A DNA stretch of 64,000 nucleotides from Tubulanus polymorphus (Eukaryota > Nemertea > Palaeonemertea > Tubulaniformes > Tubulanidae): positions 4,934,501 through 4,998,500 of the forward strand of contig NC_134028.1 of NCBI RefSeq assembly GCF_964204645.1. The letters are read 5' to 3'. Position 1 is the first letter of the stretch; each line of letters opens with the position of its first letter. Under the pieces are notes generated by a model that saw only the letters and a program-made list of their open reading frames with translations, was not told the DNA's origin and made no database searches. A program made the translations under genes and the position numbers. Of the stretch, positions 35,615-48,700 are shown one piece after another.

Positions 35615-35836
35615 CTTGTCAATAATCCAGTCGATTTGTCGGCAAATAAACGCCTTTCCGCGGTCAAAAATAGACAACGCGTTCACCGCAAACCCGTTCA
35701 ACACAATCTTCAAACTGTCATCCGAATTTATAATCAATAACACGCCTTTCAACCACTTGTTTTCACTTGTTTTTTGGCTCGCAAACAATTTTTTGACAAA
35801 TGACTCATCAATGAAAATATGATGGGAAAACCCTTC

Positions 35837-35844
35837 TGACGTCA
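35837..35844. promoter_or_regulatory. CRE/ATF palindrome upstream of MKK4
   Basis: A perfect TGACGTCA lies 223 bases upstream of the MKK4 start codon. Such sites bind CREB/ATF or Jun-ATF dimers. Since MKK4 feeds JNK and hence Jun/ATF2, a feedback role is conceivable but is inference. Confidence 0.45.
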
Positions 35845-35856
35845 TCACCCGAGTTG

Positions 35857-35905
35857 ACAAGAGGTGGCAGCACATGACGGGATAGCATCGAAGGTGCGGT
35901 GGCAG
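35857..35905 (+). promoter_or_regulatory. Two CTCF-like GGTGGCAG elements upstream of MKK4
   Basis: AGAGGTGGCAGCACATGACGG (core at 35862-35870) and CGGTGGCAGCACATTAC (core at 35898-35905) are two similar elements 35 bases apart. The first matches the AGGTGGCAG core of the CTCF consensus. No binding data are available. Confidence 0.4.
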
Positions 35906-36793
35906 CACATTACAGTGCAGTGACTATACACACTACAAGGAATACTCCGATCGTTCAGTCTCCCTGTCTGTCCCTGTGCGGATGTTTTAACAGCGATAAT
36001 GAGACATTTGTATTTTCAGAGTAAATTAACTCTCTGTCTTTCATATCGTACTTGTAATACTAAACATCAATGCAATTTCGATTTACATTTCAGAGACAAG
36101 GAGGTACTGCCACCTGTGTCGTCACGGTCGAGGCAAAAATGTCAACAAAACTACATGTGTTTTTCAGCCGTCAGTGTCAGTACTAGTGTGAGCGACCGTG
36201 CTGACTGAAACGAGTCGAGATCAAGAGGAATTCTACTGCTGCAACTGTGTACTGTTAGTTATTTATAGAGTAGTGAGTAATTCGTGGTTTAAAAATATTC
36301 GCGAGTCGTGTGTGTGGGAAGAGCCTGCTGAAATTTATTGACAATTCATTCATTCTTCTACTACTAACTTACTTGACACTCATTGACAGCGGTGACACCA
36401 CTTAATGTCGGTCTGTCACATTTTGCATCCTCTACCTGTCAGTGTTTTGTGTTATTTTAATTGTATCTGGAACCTATGATATTTTACTATCGGGAATTCA
36501 CCGAGTTGTGCACCATTTGTATCGCCGATTTCACCAACCAACAGTGGGCCTCTGCTTTACTGGAGACTGGTTGCATTGCATTCAGGATGGGAGACTTGTG
36601 TTCAAACCATCACGATTATATTGAGGATTCTACGGTGAAAACCATAAATGATAACAGAGATGAGTTCTGCATCTTGTGATTGATGGATAACAGAATGAAC
36701 ATGCTTCTGGGAGGACTGGCTACAGCAGTCTCTGCAACAAATGCTGAATTTTTTATATTGACATCTTTCGAAAACTTGTAAAACGAAAACAAG

Positions 36794-39700
36794 ATGAAAA
36801 TCGGTGGCGAACAAACTTTGACGGTAAGGAAAGCTTTTAAATGAAAAATATTTGATAAAAGAAATCCAGGGGCTGCAGATGCTCAAAAGTTGGTTAGAGT
36901 TAACCAGTGGATAGTTGACATAGTGACAATTAATAGTTCATTGTGACTATGGTATTTATCGACCAGTTATCTTTAACCAATTTTTGAGCTACTCCCCCCC
37001 CCAATTTTCTAATCAAAAATATATTGATTCAATAGACCTGTTATAAACTTAAGAATTCTTTCATGTTTATTTTTATCTTTCTGGGAAGTAATTCTTTGAT
37101 ATAACTTTCAAATATATATGTGTGAGTATAGTCCAGTGTGTTCATGGTTGAGTTGTTGGAGGTTATTTTCAGGTCAAGTGGTCATTACGATATTCTTAAG
37201 ACGCGTGCTGTGGTCTCAAATACACTTTTATAGCTGTGACATTTATTATTTTAATCCAACGATGCATGAATCAGATTAAATGTAAAGCACAATCGAATTT
37301 TCTAATGGTTGACAAAGTTAATAACCTGTACGAATTGCAATTGTTGAAAATAAATCGTAGACACCGCGGTGATAAACCAGTTTTATAGATTGTCATTAGA
37401 TTTTTACCATTTTCGATGAATATCCGATCTCTCTGTTGTCGCTGCTATGGTAACATCGAAATAAAAGATAAAAGCACGTCATGCACATCTAAAAACAAAA
37501 AAGAAATTTTTTTAGATTTGAAATTTTTCGCCAAAAACGTCCCAGAACCATCCTTCAAGCCCTAACCCTAACATTAGCCACCAGGAACCTCTCGCATGCC
37601 AGCCCAGCGCTCTAACCACTAGGCCACCAATCTCTTGTAGGTTTGTTTGGTCAGTGTGGTGACCATTTGGCTGTGGTGACCAGTGTGGTGATTGATTGAT
37701 AAATACTCTGTTGTCCCGATCCCTAATAGTAATTTGATGGACCACATAACTAGAGACATTAATCTTATGCTGTTGCAATAATTCTTTTAGTGAACAGAGA
37801 AAGGTGCTTCATGTTTTAGGGGTTTAAACCCTGAAGAACTTCTGGAGAGCAGCAGCTGCTGAGCTTCGTGTGAAACTTGTGGTCAAATTTTGAATCTGAT
37901 GCGTCACGCTTCACTTCCCCTCATTTGATATCAGAGCTCATTCTGCATTTCTCTTATTTCTCTTTAAATGATCTATTTCTAGGTGGCTCTTCGAATTCGC
38001 CCGATGAATAACGATGAAATTATATCTGGAGCCACAAATATATCGCATAAAGTCGAAGACAATGTAAGTATGAATAGGTTACACCTACAGACAATTCAGT
38101 GTTTTAAATACACTGAAATGAATTTCATACTAAATGTGCTACTCAGAATATACTATTTAATTTCAATAGTTTATTGCGTTCCTGGAATTCCAGATGCGCT
38201 GAAGTGTGCGAACCCTGTGAAGGACTCAAATTTTATAGTTTTGATAATAGGATGGTTTTATCGTCCAGACGTCTTTGTTTCGCTATGGGTTAAATTGATT
38301 GTGTTTGGAATTAGATGATATAATACACTGTTCGTTTTCTGCAGTTATAATTATTTCCGTAATCTTCAGTACCATTCAAAACTAACAACTATTTATCGCT
38401 AATCTTCTCATAGAATTAATCATATTTATACACACTATCTCTCCAGATCCTATTTAACTTCGCTAACTCTCTATGACATTTATAAAGTTTCATTAATCTT
38501 CTTAGTATCGCGGTATTTTCTATTGATCTATGATTTGATTCGGATGCAGGGAACTGACTGATAAACTCTTTTAAATCATATCCCCCTCATCAGGTGAAAT
38601 ACGAGGGCATCAATTCTGTATATAAAACTATGGATAACAGAAGTTATTAGATTACAAAAGCTAAATTCTAAGCTAGGCTTATTACAAACCAAATGTTTAA
38701 TTCCCAACTAGTAATTTGCTCATTTAAGATAAAGGATGAGCAGTTTTGGGAATTGACTGATTAGTATAACTAGGCTGAACTCTTTTAAATCCATATAATA
38801 TCTTCATTGAGTCAGTTTTAATTAAATTGTATTCCGAATGTTTTAATCCTTTTGTTGAATTTAATTGATTTCATGTTCAGGAAATTGTGCATCTTACTCG
38901 AAATACAATCCCCCAAGCTATCAAGAATATGGTTTAAAAATGATTTGTGTACATGGTTTTGAATTAGTACACGTTTGTAAAGATGACTGAGCTCACGATT
39001 TCATTGGTCCTGCGGCGAATGTTGTGTATAAAAAATAAATTGTTGCTATGGTGACGTAACTTGTCAAGTGATGCTCGAATTCACGAAGTGTCCTCAACAG
39101 ACGTACATTTTCCAATGATCGAAACCCACGCTGCAAAATAAGCACCTCTTCATTGGTGAAGTTATGAGGATACTTCGCCAGAAAAAGCGTTTCAGAATTT
39201 TTTTTGCTGATTTCCGAGCGTCTCTCGAAATCATCTTCAACAACTATTCCCTGGCGGTGATTATGAATTATAGATCGGTCGTCAGTGGCAACGCTGAATG
39301 TTTTGTTTCGATTTTGCGACTCATTGAAATTTGAACAAAAAAATCGTCCGCTCCGGTTTAAGTGTTACACGTATAATGAGAACTTTCCTGCCTTATCGTT
39401 TTTCTATGCTTCAAAAGCCATCATTATTTCATTACATATTTTCAAAGCAAATGGCATTAAATTATGTTGAAGAATTTGCTATGCATGTTTTGAAGCATTA
39501 GAGTGGGTAGACCAACAGATCTCTACTATTGAATATTTATAGTCAAACTATCAGTATCCATCACATGATGATACCTGTCCCATGGGCCTAATTTTAGCAG
39601 TGCCCTGATACTAGAATTTTTTGTTGGGACACTAATGAAACTATCCCGATGCGATACGCGATATTTCTCATTTCACCATTGGAAAATGATTAATCTAATT

Positions 39701-42700
39701 CTTTCTTGTTGTTCTGGATAAAAAACTTGAATCAAATTCAAAAACTTTGATAAATGATAGTTGGGAATTATATCTGCACAGCAGATTTTATAACACCCAA
39801 CCTTTTCAAACATAAGTTATTAATGCAAACCAAAGACAGAGCCGAACTTCGTAAATTGTTTGTTTTATTGGTAGAATTATGTGATTTTTCACTTTTCCTT
39901 AAAGATAGCTCGCATTTAATTAGGTATCAACCTACGTCGCGTATAATGTGCATCATTTTTATGTTCTGTATATATATCACTCAAATTGTCTGAGTATTAA
40001 GACCAAGAGTTTGTCAAATAAAGTAAAATATGTAAGATACCAAACTTTGACCTTAGGATACTGAAAAAAGACGATCTCTACCCTTGATTTTGTTTTTTAA
40101 TTTAAGATTTTGGGTGTGTATCACAGTTCCTGCCTATCCCAACATGCATATCTTCATCGAGTAGTCTCTCAGTATCATGATGAATTGTTATCTCTATATA
40201 TATATATATATACTGTATGAGAAACATAAAAGCTTCTGACAATCTCATCAGCAATGTTAGCGAACAATTATATCATAAGACAATACAACATCTATAGGTT
40301 TCGATACAGTAACATCTATCGGTCTCTCTTTGTCATTGATGATTGCATTAGAAATTCATGAATTGTCAGAGCTATTCTCTACCGTATCTAACCCTGCCAA
40401 TAACCTGGCTGTGTTTTTCATACAATTTCCAGTCATATTTTAAGAATATTTCAATTACAGAAAATTATTTATAACACTCTGAGTCCGGTAAGTATCTGTC
40501 GGGGTTCGTTGAATTCATCCCGTGAATAATTATACTTTTAATCGTTATTTACAAATCGTTTTTCTGGTTTTGTTTTTGTTTTTTCGTTTGGAAATTTAAC
40601 ATTCTGAGAAGAAAATGTAAGGAAGAGTTGATCGCCATGTTGGATTAGTTCAGGTTTAGAGACTTATAGAAAATACTTCATTACAACAGGTCACTGATCT
40701 CCTGTTATAAATGAAACATCATGAAAACTTATTTCATTAAAGTACAATTGAACCCTGATATTATGGTTATGTTGGGTTCATTAAAATTCCTCGGTGATTT
40801 TGTTTCCTCTAAGATCAATTCTACATTTTGAAACCTAGAGTCAAAATAATCTCATTATCGCATATTGACTGAACACTTGTCTTCGGTTTAATTAGTTAAA
40901 TAAAGTATGTGATATTTCTCTGCTGTTATATTTAACAGGTTGTTGTTTTAATGGATCCGTTGCACGACACGGAGGATGTTTTACGAGCGAACAGAACGCG
41001 AGAAAAACAATTCGCTTTCGATTTCGCCTTCGATGGAAGATCAACGCAGGTAAATAATTACTCAAATCTCCACTGGACCCCCCCTAGTTTGGCTGAGATC
41101 TTCAAATAGTTTAGTCTAGCCCTGTAAACAGGTTTGCAGTTTTCTAATATATTAAGAATGTCTTTGCCCTTAATTTATTTCGAGTTAACAGATTGCTTAA
41201 ATTGTGGTCAGGCTTTGTGCACATTTCCCACTGAATTCTTGGTGTCTTGCTGAGGTGTCTGAGGTGTCTGAGTCCGAGACAAGATATTGTTTGCTAAAAG
41301 GCATAAAGTAATTGAAAACAAACCTATTTTATACAGATAAATTGTTATTCATTTATTTTTAGCCGACGCGCAGCGCAGGGTCAGTTCACTTTCATACTAC
41401 AATAAGGCCTTTTTTAATAACTCGGAATGCAGATTTTTTCAAGAAAAATGTGGGAGGGCGTGGGGAAAAAGGAAATTAAAAAAAATTCTTTCTAATAATA
41501 GGCGTTCTAAAATGGAAGGGAACACGGAAAGAATTGCATTAATTGAATTAATGCAGTGGGTTTTTTTTGGCAATTTTTAAAGTGCAGAAAAAATGTTCTA
41601 AAATAGATATTTACAATGAAATATCAAATATCTTTACTTTGATATTTGTGGGATACTGGAGGCCCTTGAGACCGGAAATAAACGGAGGTGTCATTATTTT
41701 GCGGAAAATCGTTTACTAAATGGCATCGCATCAGATATTACATGGCTCATATTCAAGCCTTCATTTGATGACAGATTTAACAATCTGACATTAAAAGCTT
41801 TTATGAATCTAATAACTAGTGAATGATGTTATTATTGGTGAAGGTTAATTTGTTTTTATTGCTCGAAAATATTTGATACCAATTTACCGAGTGTAATAAG
41901 TGAATTAGGCCACTGGGTTTCATCGAAGGCTTTGATCTATTAATGCGTTTTTTGCATCAATCCGTGCTATAAATATTAATAATAATATCGCTATTAATCA
42001 TATTCTTTGAACGGTTGAACGCGCACCAATTTCCTGTCGACCATTCACGCCATCAGTTTCACAAATAGAAACCGACGACCTTCCAGACCTCCCACATCGG
42101 GTGACAGCGTAGCAGCAATACTATTGATGAATATTATATCCACCCGTAATCATCATACCCTCTCTGCCTCTCCCTCTCCCTCTCCCTCTCCCTCTCCCTC
42201 TCCCTCTCCCTCCCTCTCCCTCTCCCTCTCCCTCCCTCTCCCTCTGCATTGCACAAATGGTTGAACTTTCAGAGCCGAAATTATTTTGAATTATTTGCAA
42301 TCACATTGATCTATTATTTAGGGACGGTTTTTTTCTTGAGAAATTCTCTCGCGGTGGTGAAAAACTGGTGCAAACAAGTCATTAAGATAGTGCGTGCTGA
42401 ACGCTGATATATTGAATAATTCATATTGATTGTTATCATTGAACCGTGCTGATTAACTGGGCCGACCGCTTTTTAAATTGTTACTTGTTACCGCAAACGT
42501 TATGTTTGTATGTAAGAAATTGTGGATTGGACAGAAAATGTTCTTTTTGAAGCTTAAATAGAAGTCATTGGCATTTTAATTCTATTCTCCACATACGACT
42601 AATCGCAGAGAAATGCTGAGAAGTTGAAACGCTGATTTTACAAATACATGTTTTAATGTAGATGTTTTCGATGTCGATATTTTTCGTTGAGTGTAATTTG

Positions 42701-45700
42701 ATTGAGATGAAAGTAGCTGCCTAAAGCTACCAGTCGTTAAACAATTCCTTCCGTCAATATTCAAAGAACGGGTAGTTGGAAATGAAATATTTGATTTGTG
42801 ATGGCAGTGAGCAGGTCGGGCCAGGTCTCACCGGTGGCAGCAGTTCTGTAACGTGTAACATGAATTATATAGAAAGTTTTATTTACCGCAGTTAAACACA
42901 CGTGTCTGCCATCACCGCGGCAACAGCTTTGAAAGTTTCCTCAGATCATCTGTCGTTCATTTTGATTAAAATTTCATTTCGATATTAACGCTTATCAGCG
43001 GTTAATGGTAATGATAAAATAAAGGTCAATTATTGTTCAGTTCAAAGTGGTCCCAAGTTGCACGGTCTTGGCTTAGATTGAAGACCATCTCGGCTCTAGC
43101 CAATCTAACAACAGAGGACCAGTCTTCAGATTTAGGGCCACTTTTGGGCTTAAGTCACGACTGTACAACTGGACTCCGTGTCTCGGGGCAGATCATCCTT
43201 GTCATTGAGTTTTTAGAACTGACCCTTCGGTCTTTAAAAAACCAGCTAACAAAAGTTAAGTAAAAGTAAAGTAACATCAATGGCAGTAACCTTTAGTAAA
43301 ATCAAAATTATTTATACACAATTCTTTAATCTTTAATCCAAAAGGTTATTTCTAAACCCGTTTGGTCAAAATGAAAGGTAACTGTTGATTATTTGATTGT
43401 ATTTTTGTTCTATTTTACAGGAAGAAGTTTATATTTGTACGACTAAATTCCTGATTGATAATATCATCAGTGGATATAACGCTACCGTATTCGCTTACGG
43501 TGCTACAGGTAAAATATACCAAAACTCTTTTATATACCCCGATAAACCCTACTGCCTAGAAATACACCTTTATTGCTAAAATTCAAACACAGATATCAAA
43601 AATAATTCACCCACATACCACCAACAACCCCACCACTTCTGAGGTAGAAACGACACCTTCATCGCAATCACAGATATCGAAATAGATTCACTCAAAACTC
43701 ATCTGAACATGAATTAGAATTGATTATAATGTCACGGTGTTGGTTTATCTTATGAGGGGTATAAACATTATAAAAGATTTCAGTGAATTAGATCTGACTA
43801 AAAGATTTGTCAGTACTATATAGTACTGTATAGAACTGTATAGCACTGTCTGTACTGGACTGGTATATTTTGACAGTTCGACGTGTAAATATTGAGGTTT
43901 CATATGTAAATATTGAATACCGCATATTACTCTACAAGATAAATACAATGAATTATTAGATAAAGAAATCATAATCATTAATTTATCATTTGTGATTAGA
44001 ATTTAAGATTTAAGATCAGTTGTATATTTGAGTCTATAGGAAATTTTGCGTGTAGCAGCACAGTGAATCGATTCGTTGGAATCAGCTTCATTGACATAGG
44101 AATCAATGATATACTTCTATCTACTGAAAACATGCCAGCTTTAATAGGATTACACCTTACACCTCAGAGCTCTCTCTCTCTCCCTATCTCATCTACCCGC
44201 TGAAAAAATTGACTGAAAATCCATTAACTCGACAATTAGCCTAATGAAAAAAAACACAATCTGTGTTCGTGTTGGCAAGGTGATTAATCATCCATCACTG
44301 TTTCGATCGAGATGGAAAGAAAAATATTGGATCCCTCGTAACTCGGTCACGCGGTCAAAATGACGCAAAACAAATAAACCGTCCCCTTAGAATTTCTATT
44401 GTTGAAAATCCTTGAAAATGATATTTAAAGTTAGATATTAGAAAGAAAGATATTACTTAAATATTGTCGGCTGTTTTTTTTTTTTTTCCATAATCCGTGT
44501 GAATATTATCGATGACTCTGATTGTGTTGATAATTTAACAGGCGCCGGTAAAACGTACACGATGTTAGGAACGGATGAAAACCCGGGAATCATGGTACGA
44601 GCGTTAAACGATCTTTTCCTCTCGATGGAGAAAACGAAGGATGAAAACGTTTACACAGTGAAAATGTCGTATTTAGAGGTAAATTTAATTACCGATAAAG
44701 CCTCGTATGATAAACAGGAAATAATACTTCATGAAATATGCAAGCAAAAAACCCCCAAGTCATAATAAGGAGATACATAAGGCGAAGTGGCCAATTATTG
44801 ACTCCCTCACCTCATGGATCAGTACTTTATCAATGAAGTACAGTGATATGTGATGAATCCTGCAGGTCATTTGGAATAAAATCGTTAATATTAGGTATTG
44901 ATTATTATTGACAGAGATGGCAGGGGCCAGTTTAACATAGCAAAATTGTTATGATCAGTTACTTATGGCAACCTTCTCATTTTCGATGACTTCGACAATG
45001 TGAGTTGATCGTAATGGGCTTTGAGTGGAACTGGCCCGTGGGGTTTTCTGTTCTGTGTCTCACTCAGTAGGATTTTGAAAATGGAATTTATTAATTAATG
45101 TTCTATATAAAGGTGTTGTGTATTATGCGATTGTATGTGTTGAGACTGTATATTAGCTGAACGTTCATCTATTGAATGAGACGATTATATATTGATTGTA
45201 ATTACCGGTTCGTCCGGTGCGCGACGTGTCAGTCACTATTCAAATCACTTTCCAACTGACACTCGCGGGTCATTACTGGTCAACTCTCATAGCGCCATCT
45301 ACTGTTAGTATATGGAATTACCGGGGTAGAATTTTTAACCCTCAACCCACGAATGTTTCTTTTTCTCCACCAGGCGGTTTGAGCCGATGATGACGCTAGT
45401 GACTGGCGGTTAAAACTACTTAGCCTCAATGTTTTAAAATTTCGATTTTTTTTTTCGTACAGATTTATAATGAAATGATTCGTGATTTGATAAATCCATC
45501 GTCAGGATTTCTGGAGCTGCGTGAAGATCATAAAGGTGTTCAGATAAATGGTTTATCAGAAATAACAGCGCACTCTACGAGTGAGGTATGATACCAAAAC
45601 TGGGTTACTCATTTCCATTTCATTCCATAGTTGTCTTATAAAATTTGAAAATTTGAAAATGAACAAATATTAATTCAAGAGCTAGATCTCACTCATAGTG

Positions 45701-48700
45701 GACCTGAATCCACAATTTTGAGAATCAGAATGACAGAGTATTTTGGTCACCGATGTGTGTGTACATCACGTTACAGGTGATGTCATTGTTAAAACGAGGA
45801 AATAAAGAGCGAACTCAAGAACCGACGGCGGCCAATCAAACGTCGTCGCGATCTCACGCCATTCTACAAGTGACCGTTAAACAGAGGAGTCGATTACCGA
45901 ACGTTCACGAGGAAGTACGAATCGGTAAACTGTATCTGATCGATCTGGCCGGATCAGAACGAGCCGCTAATACTCATAACCGCGGTAAACGTATGGTAGA
46001 AGGAGCTCACATAAACCGGTCGCTACTAGCACTGGGAAACTGTATTAATGCTTTGTGTGAGTAGAAAAATAATCCTTTATCCTAAATTCTGGATACATTT
46101 TCACAGTTATAGGTTGAAATTGCTTGATTTGAAACCTCATATTGAATATGAAAAAAAAGTGTCCCATAAGTATTGATTGACTGTTTATTCTACATATATT
46201 CATATATTGAGTTAGATTGGAATCCAGCTACACCAAAACAAGGAACAATTTCGCAGAGAACAATGAATTGCTGCATTTCCTGTTATGATAAACAGAGATG
46301 TTCAGTTAAACTGGTAACTTAAATGTCGACATATTCATTAATTTTCTGTTTTAATCTGTAGGTGAGAAAGGAGGTAAATACGTGAATTACCGCGACAGTA
46401 AACTGACTCGATTATTGAAAGATGCGTTAGGCGGTAATTGTAAAACAGTAATGATCGCTCACATCAGTCCAGCTAGTCATAACTTTGAAGAATCGCGCAA
46501 TACTCTCATGTACGCGGATAGAGCCAAAAATATCAAAACTAAAGTGAGTAAGATATATCAAATTCAAGGTCAATGGGACCACTGACCTGGGAACAGGGGG
46601 ATCACTGACCTGTTCCCGGAGCAGGGGGACCATGGACCTGAACCCAGTGCAGGGGGACCACAGACCCCGTTCTACAGTTTTTGGTTAAGTTTGACTAAGC
46701 TAAATTCGTTTCCAATGTTTTTACTTCAAATCTTAACCAGGAACTATAAAACTGAGTCCAGAGTCTAAATCTAGGAAATATTGTTAACATAATTTTGAAA
46801 GGACAAATATGTCCATGTAATACCTAGATGTCTTGATGTACCTGACATTTGAATTGTTTGATCAGAGACAATGAATTGTAGTTTTATGATGATGAATTTC
46901 AGGTGCGTAGAAATGTGACTGATGTCACGTATCACATAGCGCAGTATACTCATATTATACAAGAATTACGTCAAGAAATCAGTCGATTACGCCAAAAACT
47001 GAACGTGAAATCACCACAAAGAAATAAGATACAGTCAATACAAAGTATGTACAAGGAATATCAACTATCAAGTTATTGATAATAAACTAATGTATCTCTT
47101 GGAGACAAATCTAACTGCGGACTATGGAACTGCAGTTTCCTGTTGACTTCAACTCTGTTATCATTCCTTTACTCTATTTATCTACTGGATTCTGTTTATC
47201 GCATTCAACAATTTCTAATCGTGCAATTGTTTGTAATGATTGTAGACGAAGTGCTCGGATCAACCAGAAAACAAGGTTTGAATAATTTGAAAGAAGAACT
47301 TCTGACGACATTCAAAGATCAAATGGAATTACGGTGAGAGAGAGAGAATATAACTTGTCAAAAGCAGTTTAGAGAGAACTCATCCATCGATCATTCTAAT
47401 GATAAAATATTTTGTGCTTTCTTTTTCTTAACAGACGAAGTTTGATGGAACTTGAAAACTCAAACATGGAAATAAACCTAGAATTAACACGTGTACGGAT
47501 GATTATCAAAGAGTAAGTGTTTAGAAAACTCACAACTGTTGTCGTGTTCATCACATTTTAAGAGACATCACTGTTTTGATTTTTAGATGGGAGGCAGAAA
47601 AAGCCAGAATAAGGAGGAAAGAGTCTCACAAGGATTTGGATAATAAACAAATAGGTATATTATCAGTTTCTTAATTTGCTATAGACACTAAGATCCAATT
47701 CAGGTTCTATAGTTCTGGGTTAACAGTAAAGATGAGTTCATCCCCCATGTTTTAACTCTTCGATCTTAACTGAAAACTAAAGACCTGGATCCATTGTTTG
47801 GTTGTATTGATATGTTTATTGCTGTAGTAAGAGATCATTCAATTTTTGTCTCTTTCTACAGAGAATGAGAAGGAAAAAGAGCTTCAAGGTTTAGACGTGG
47901 ACTCCACACCGGAACCTGATGATATTCGCGTCACGAGAGAAGAAATGAAGGTTTTACTCGACGAAAAATCGCGAACTCAAAAACACAAAAACAACGTGAA
48001 AAAGGAACTCGATATTCTGAAGTCAAAGGCTGAAAAACTTGAAGAGGTGAGAAATCAGTTTGATCAATGAAACATCGATATCGGTGACCACTTCATTAGG
48101 ATCACTACAGTTAGATGCATTTGTTGATGGAGCTGTCACAACTGTTTCCATGTGTTGAATACGCATACTCCAAAGAAGTTTTCTCTACTATTGGGTGTTG
48201 AAACGTCTCATTTCTACATCATAAACAAGAAGAAAACATCTATGAAACTACAAAGTCCATGAAACTTCTCTCAAAGACAATATAATTTCTATAGAAAATG
48301 ATAATGTTTTTGATGATATTGTTGAATTGCAGACTTTGCCGTCAAAAATCACAAGCGAAGAAGAGAAAGAGATTTTAACGTTGTTGTGTAGAGTTCACGA
48401 ATTAGAAATCAGCAACACGGAAATGCAGTCGGAGGTTTTACTGCGTGAGATGGAAATACGTAAACGAGATCTGATAATAGCTCGATACGAGCAGAGGAGA
48501 AATCTCTGCGACGAAATCATTTTACAACAAAAATCTCTCATCAATGGTAATTGTTTAACTTATAAGTTTCTTTCAAACCAACTGGTGCCACTCAGGGTAA
48601 ACTCAACCCACTGTTGCCACTCATGTCAACCTCAACCTGCTGAGTGGCAGTTTCCTTAGTACCAGAAAGGAGAAAACCAGCTGAGTATCACTCAGCTTTG

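Larger units (their letters stand above)
35615..36793. promoter_or_regulatory. Divergent region between MKK4 and KIF19
   Basis: About 1.2 kb separates the two start codons. A perfect CRE palindrome and two GGTGGCAG (CTCF-like) elements lie within 35837-35905, which I read as the MKK4 promoter. Overlapping short plus-strand open frames at 36440-36680 show no family resemblance. Confidence 0.5.
41050..43420. other. KIF19 intron 3
   Basis: Contains a (TCCCTC)n microsatellite (42170-42245), a CGGTGGCAG element at about 42832 and a MITE (43053-43172). No gene is seen. Confidence 0.5.

Noticed and set aside
36442-36886. Overlapping 60-94 codon frames upstream of KIF19
   Set aside because: Different frames on both strands with no family resemblance. 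Only the 30-nt exon 36794-36823 is supported by phase and donor.
37535-37640. Possible tRNA gene on the minus strand
   Set aside because: The A box is good but the B box is degenerate and no acceptor stem or anticodon arm can be drawn. Scored as a SINE.
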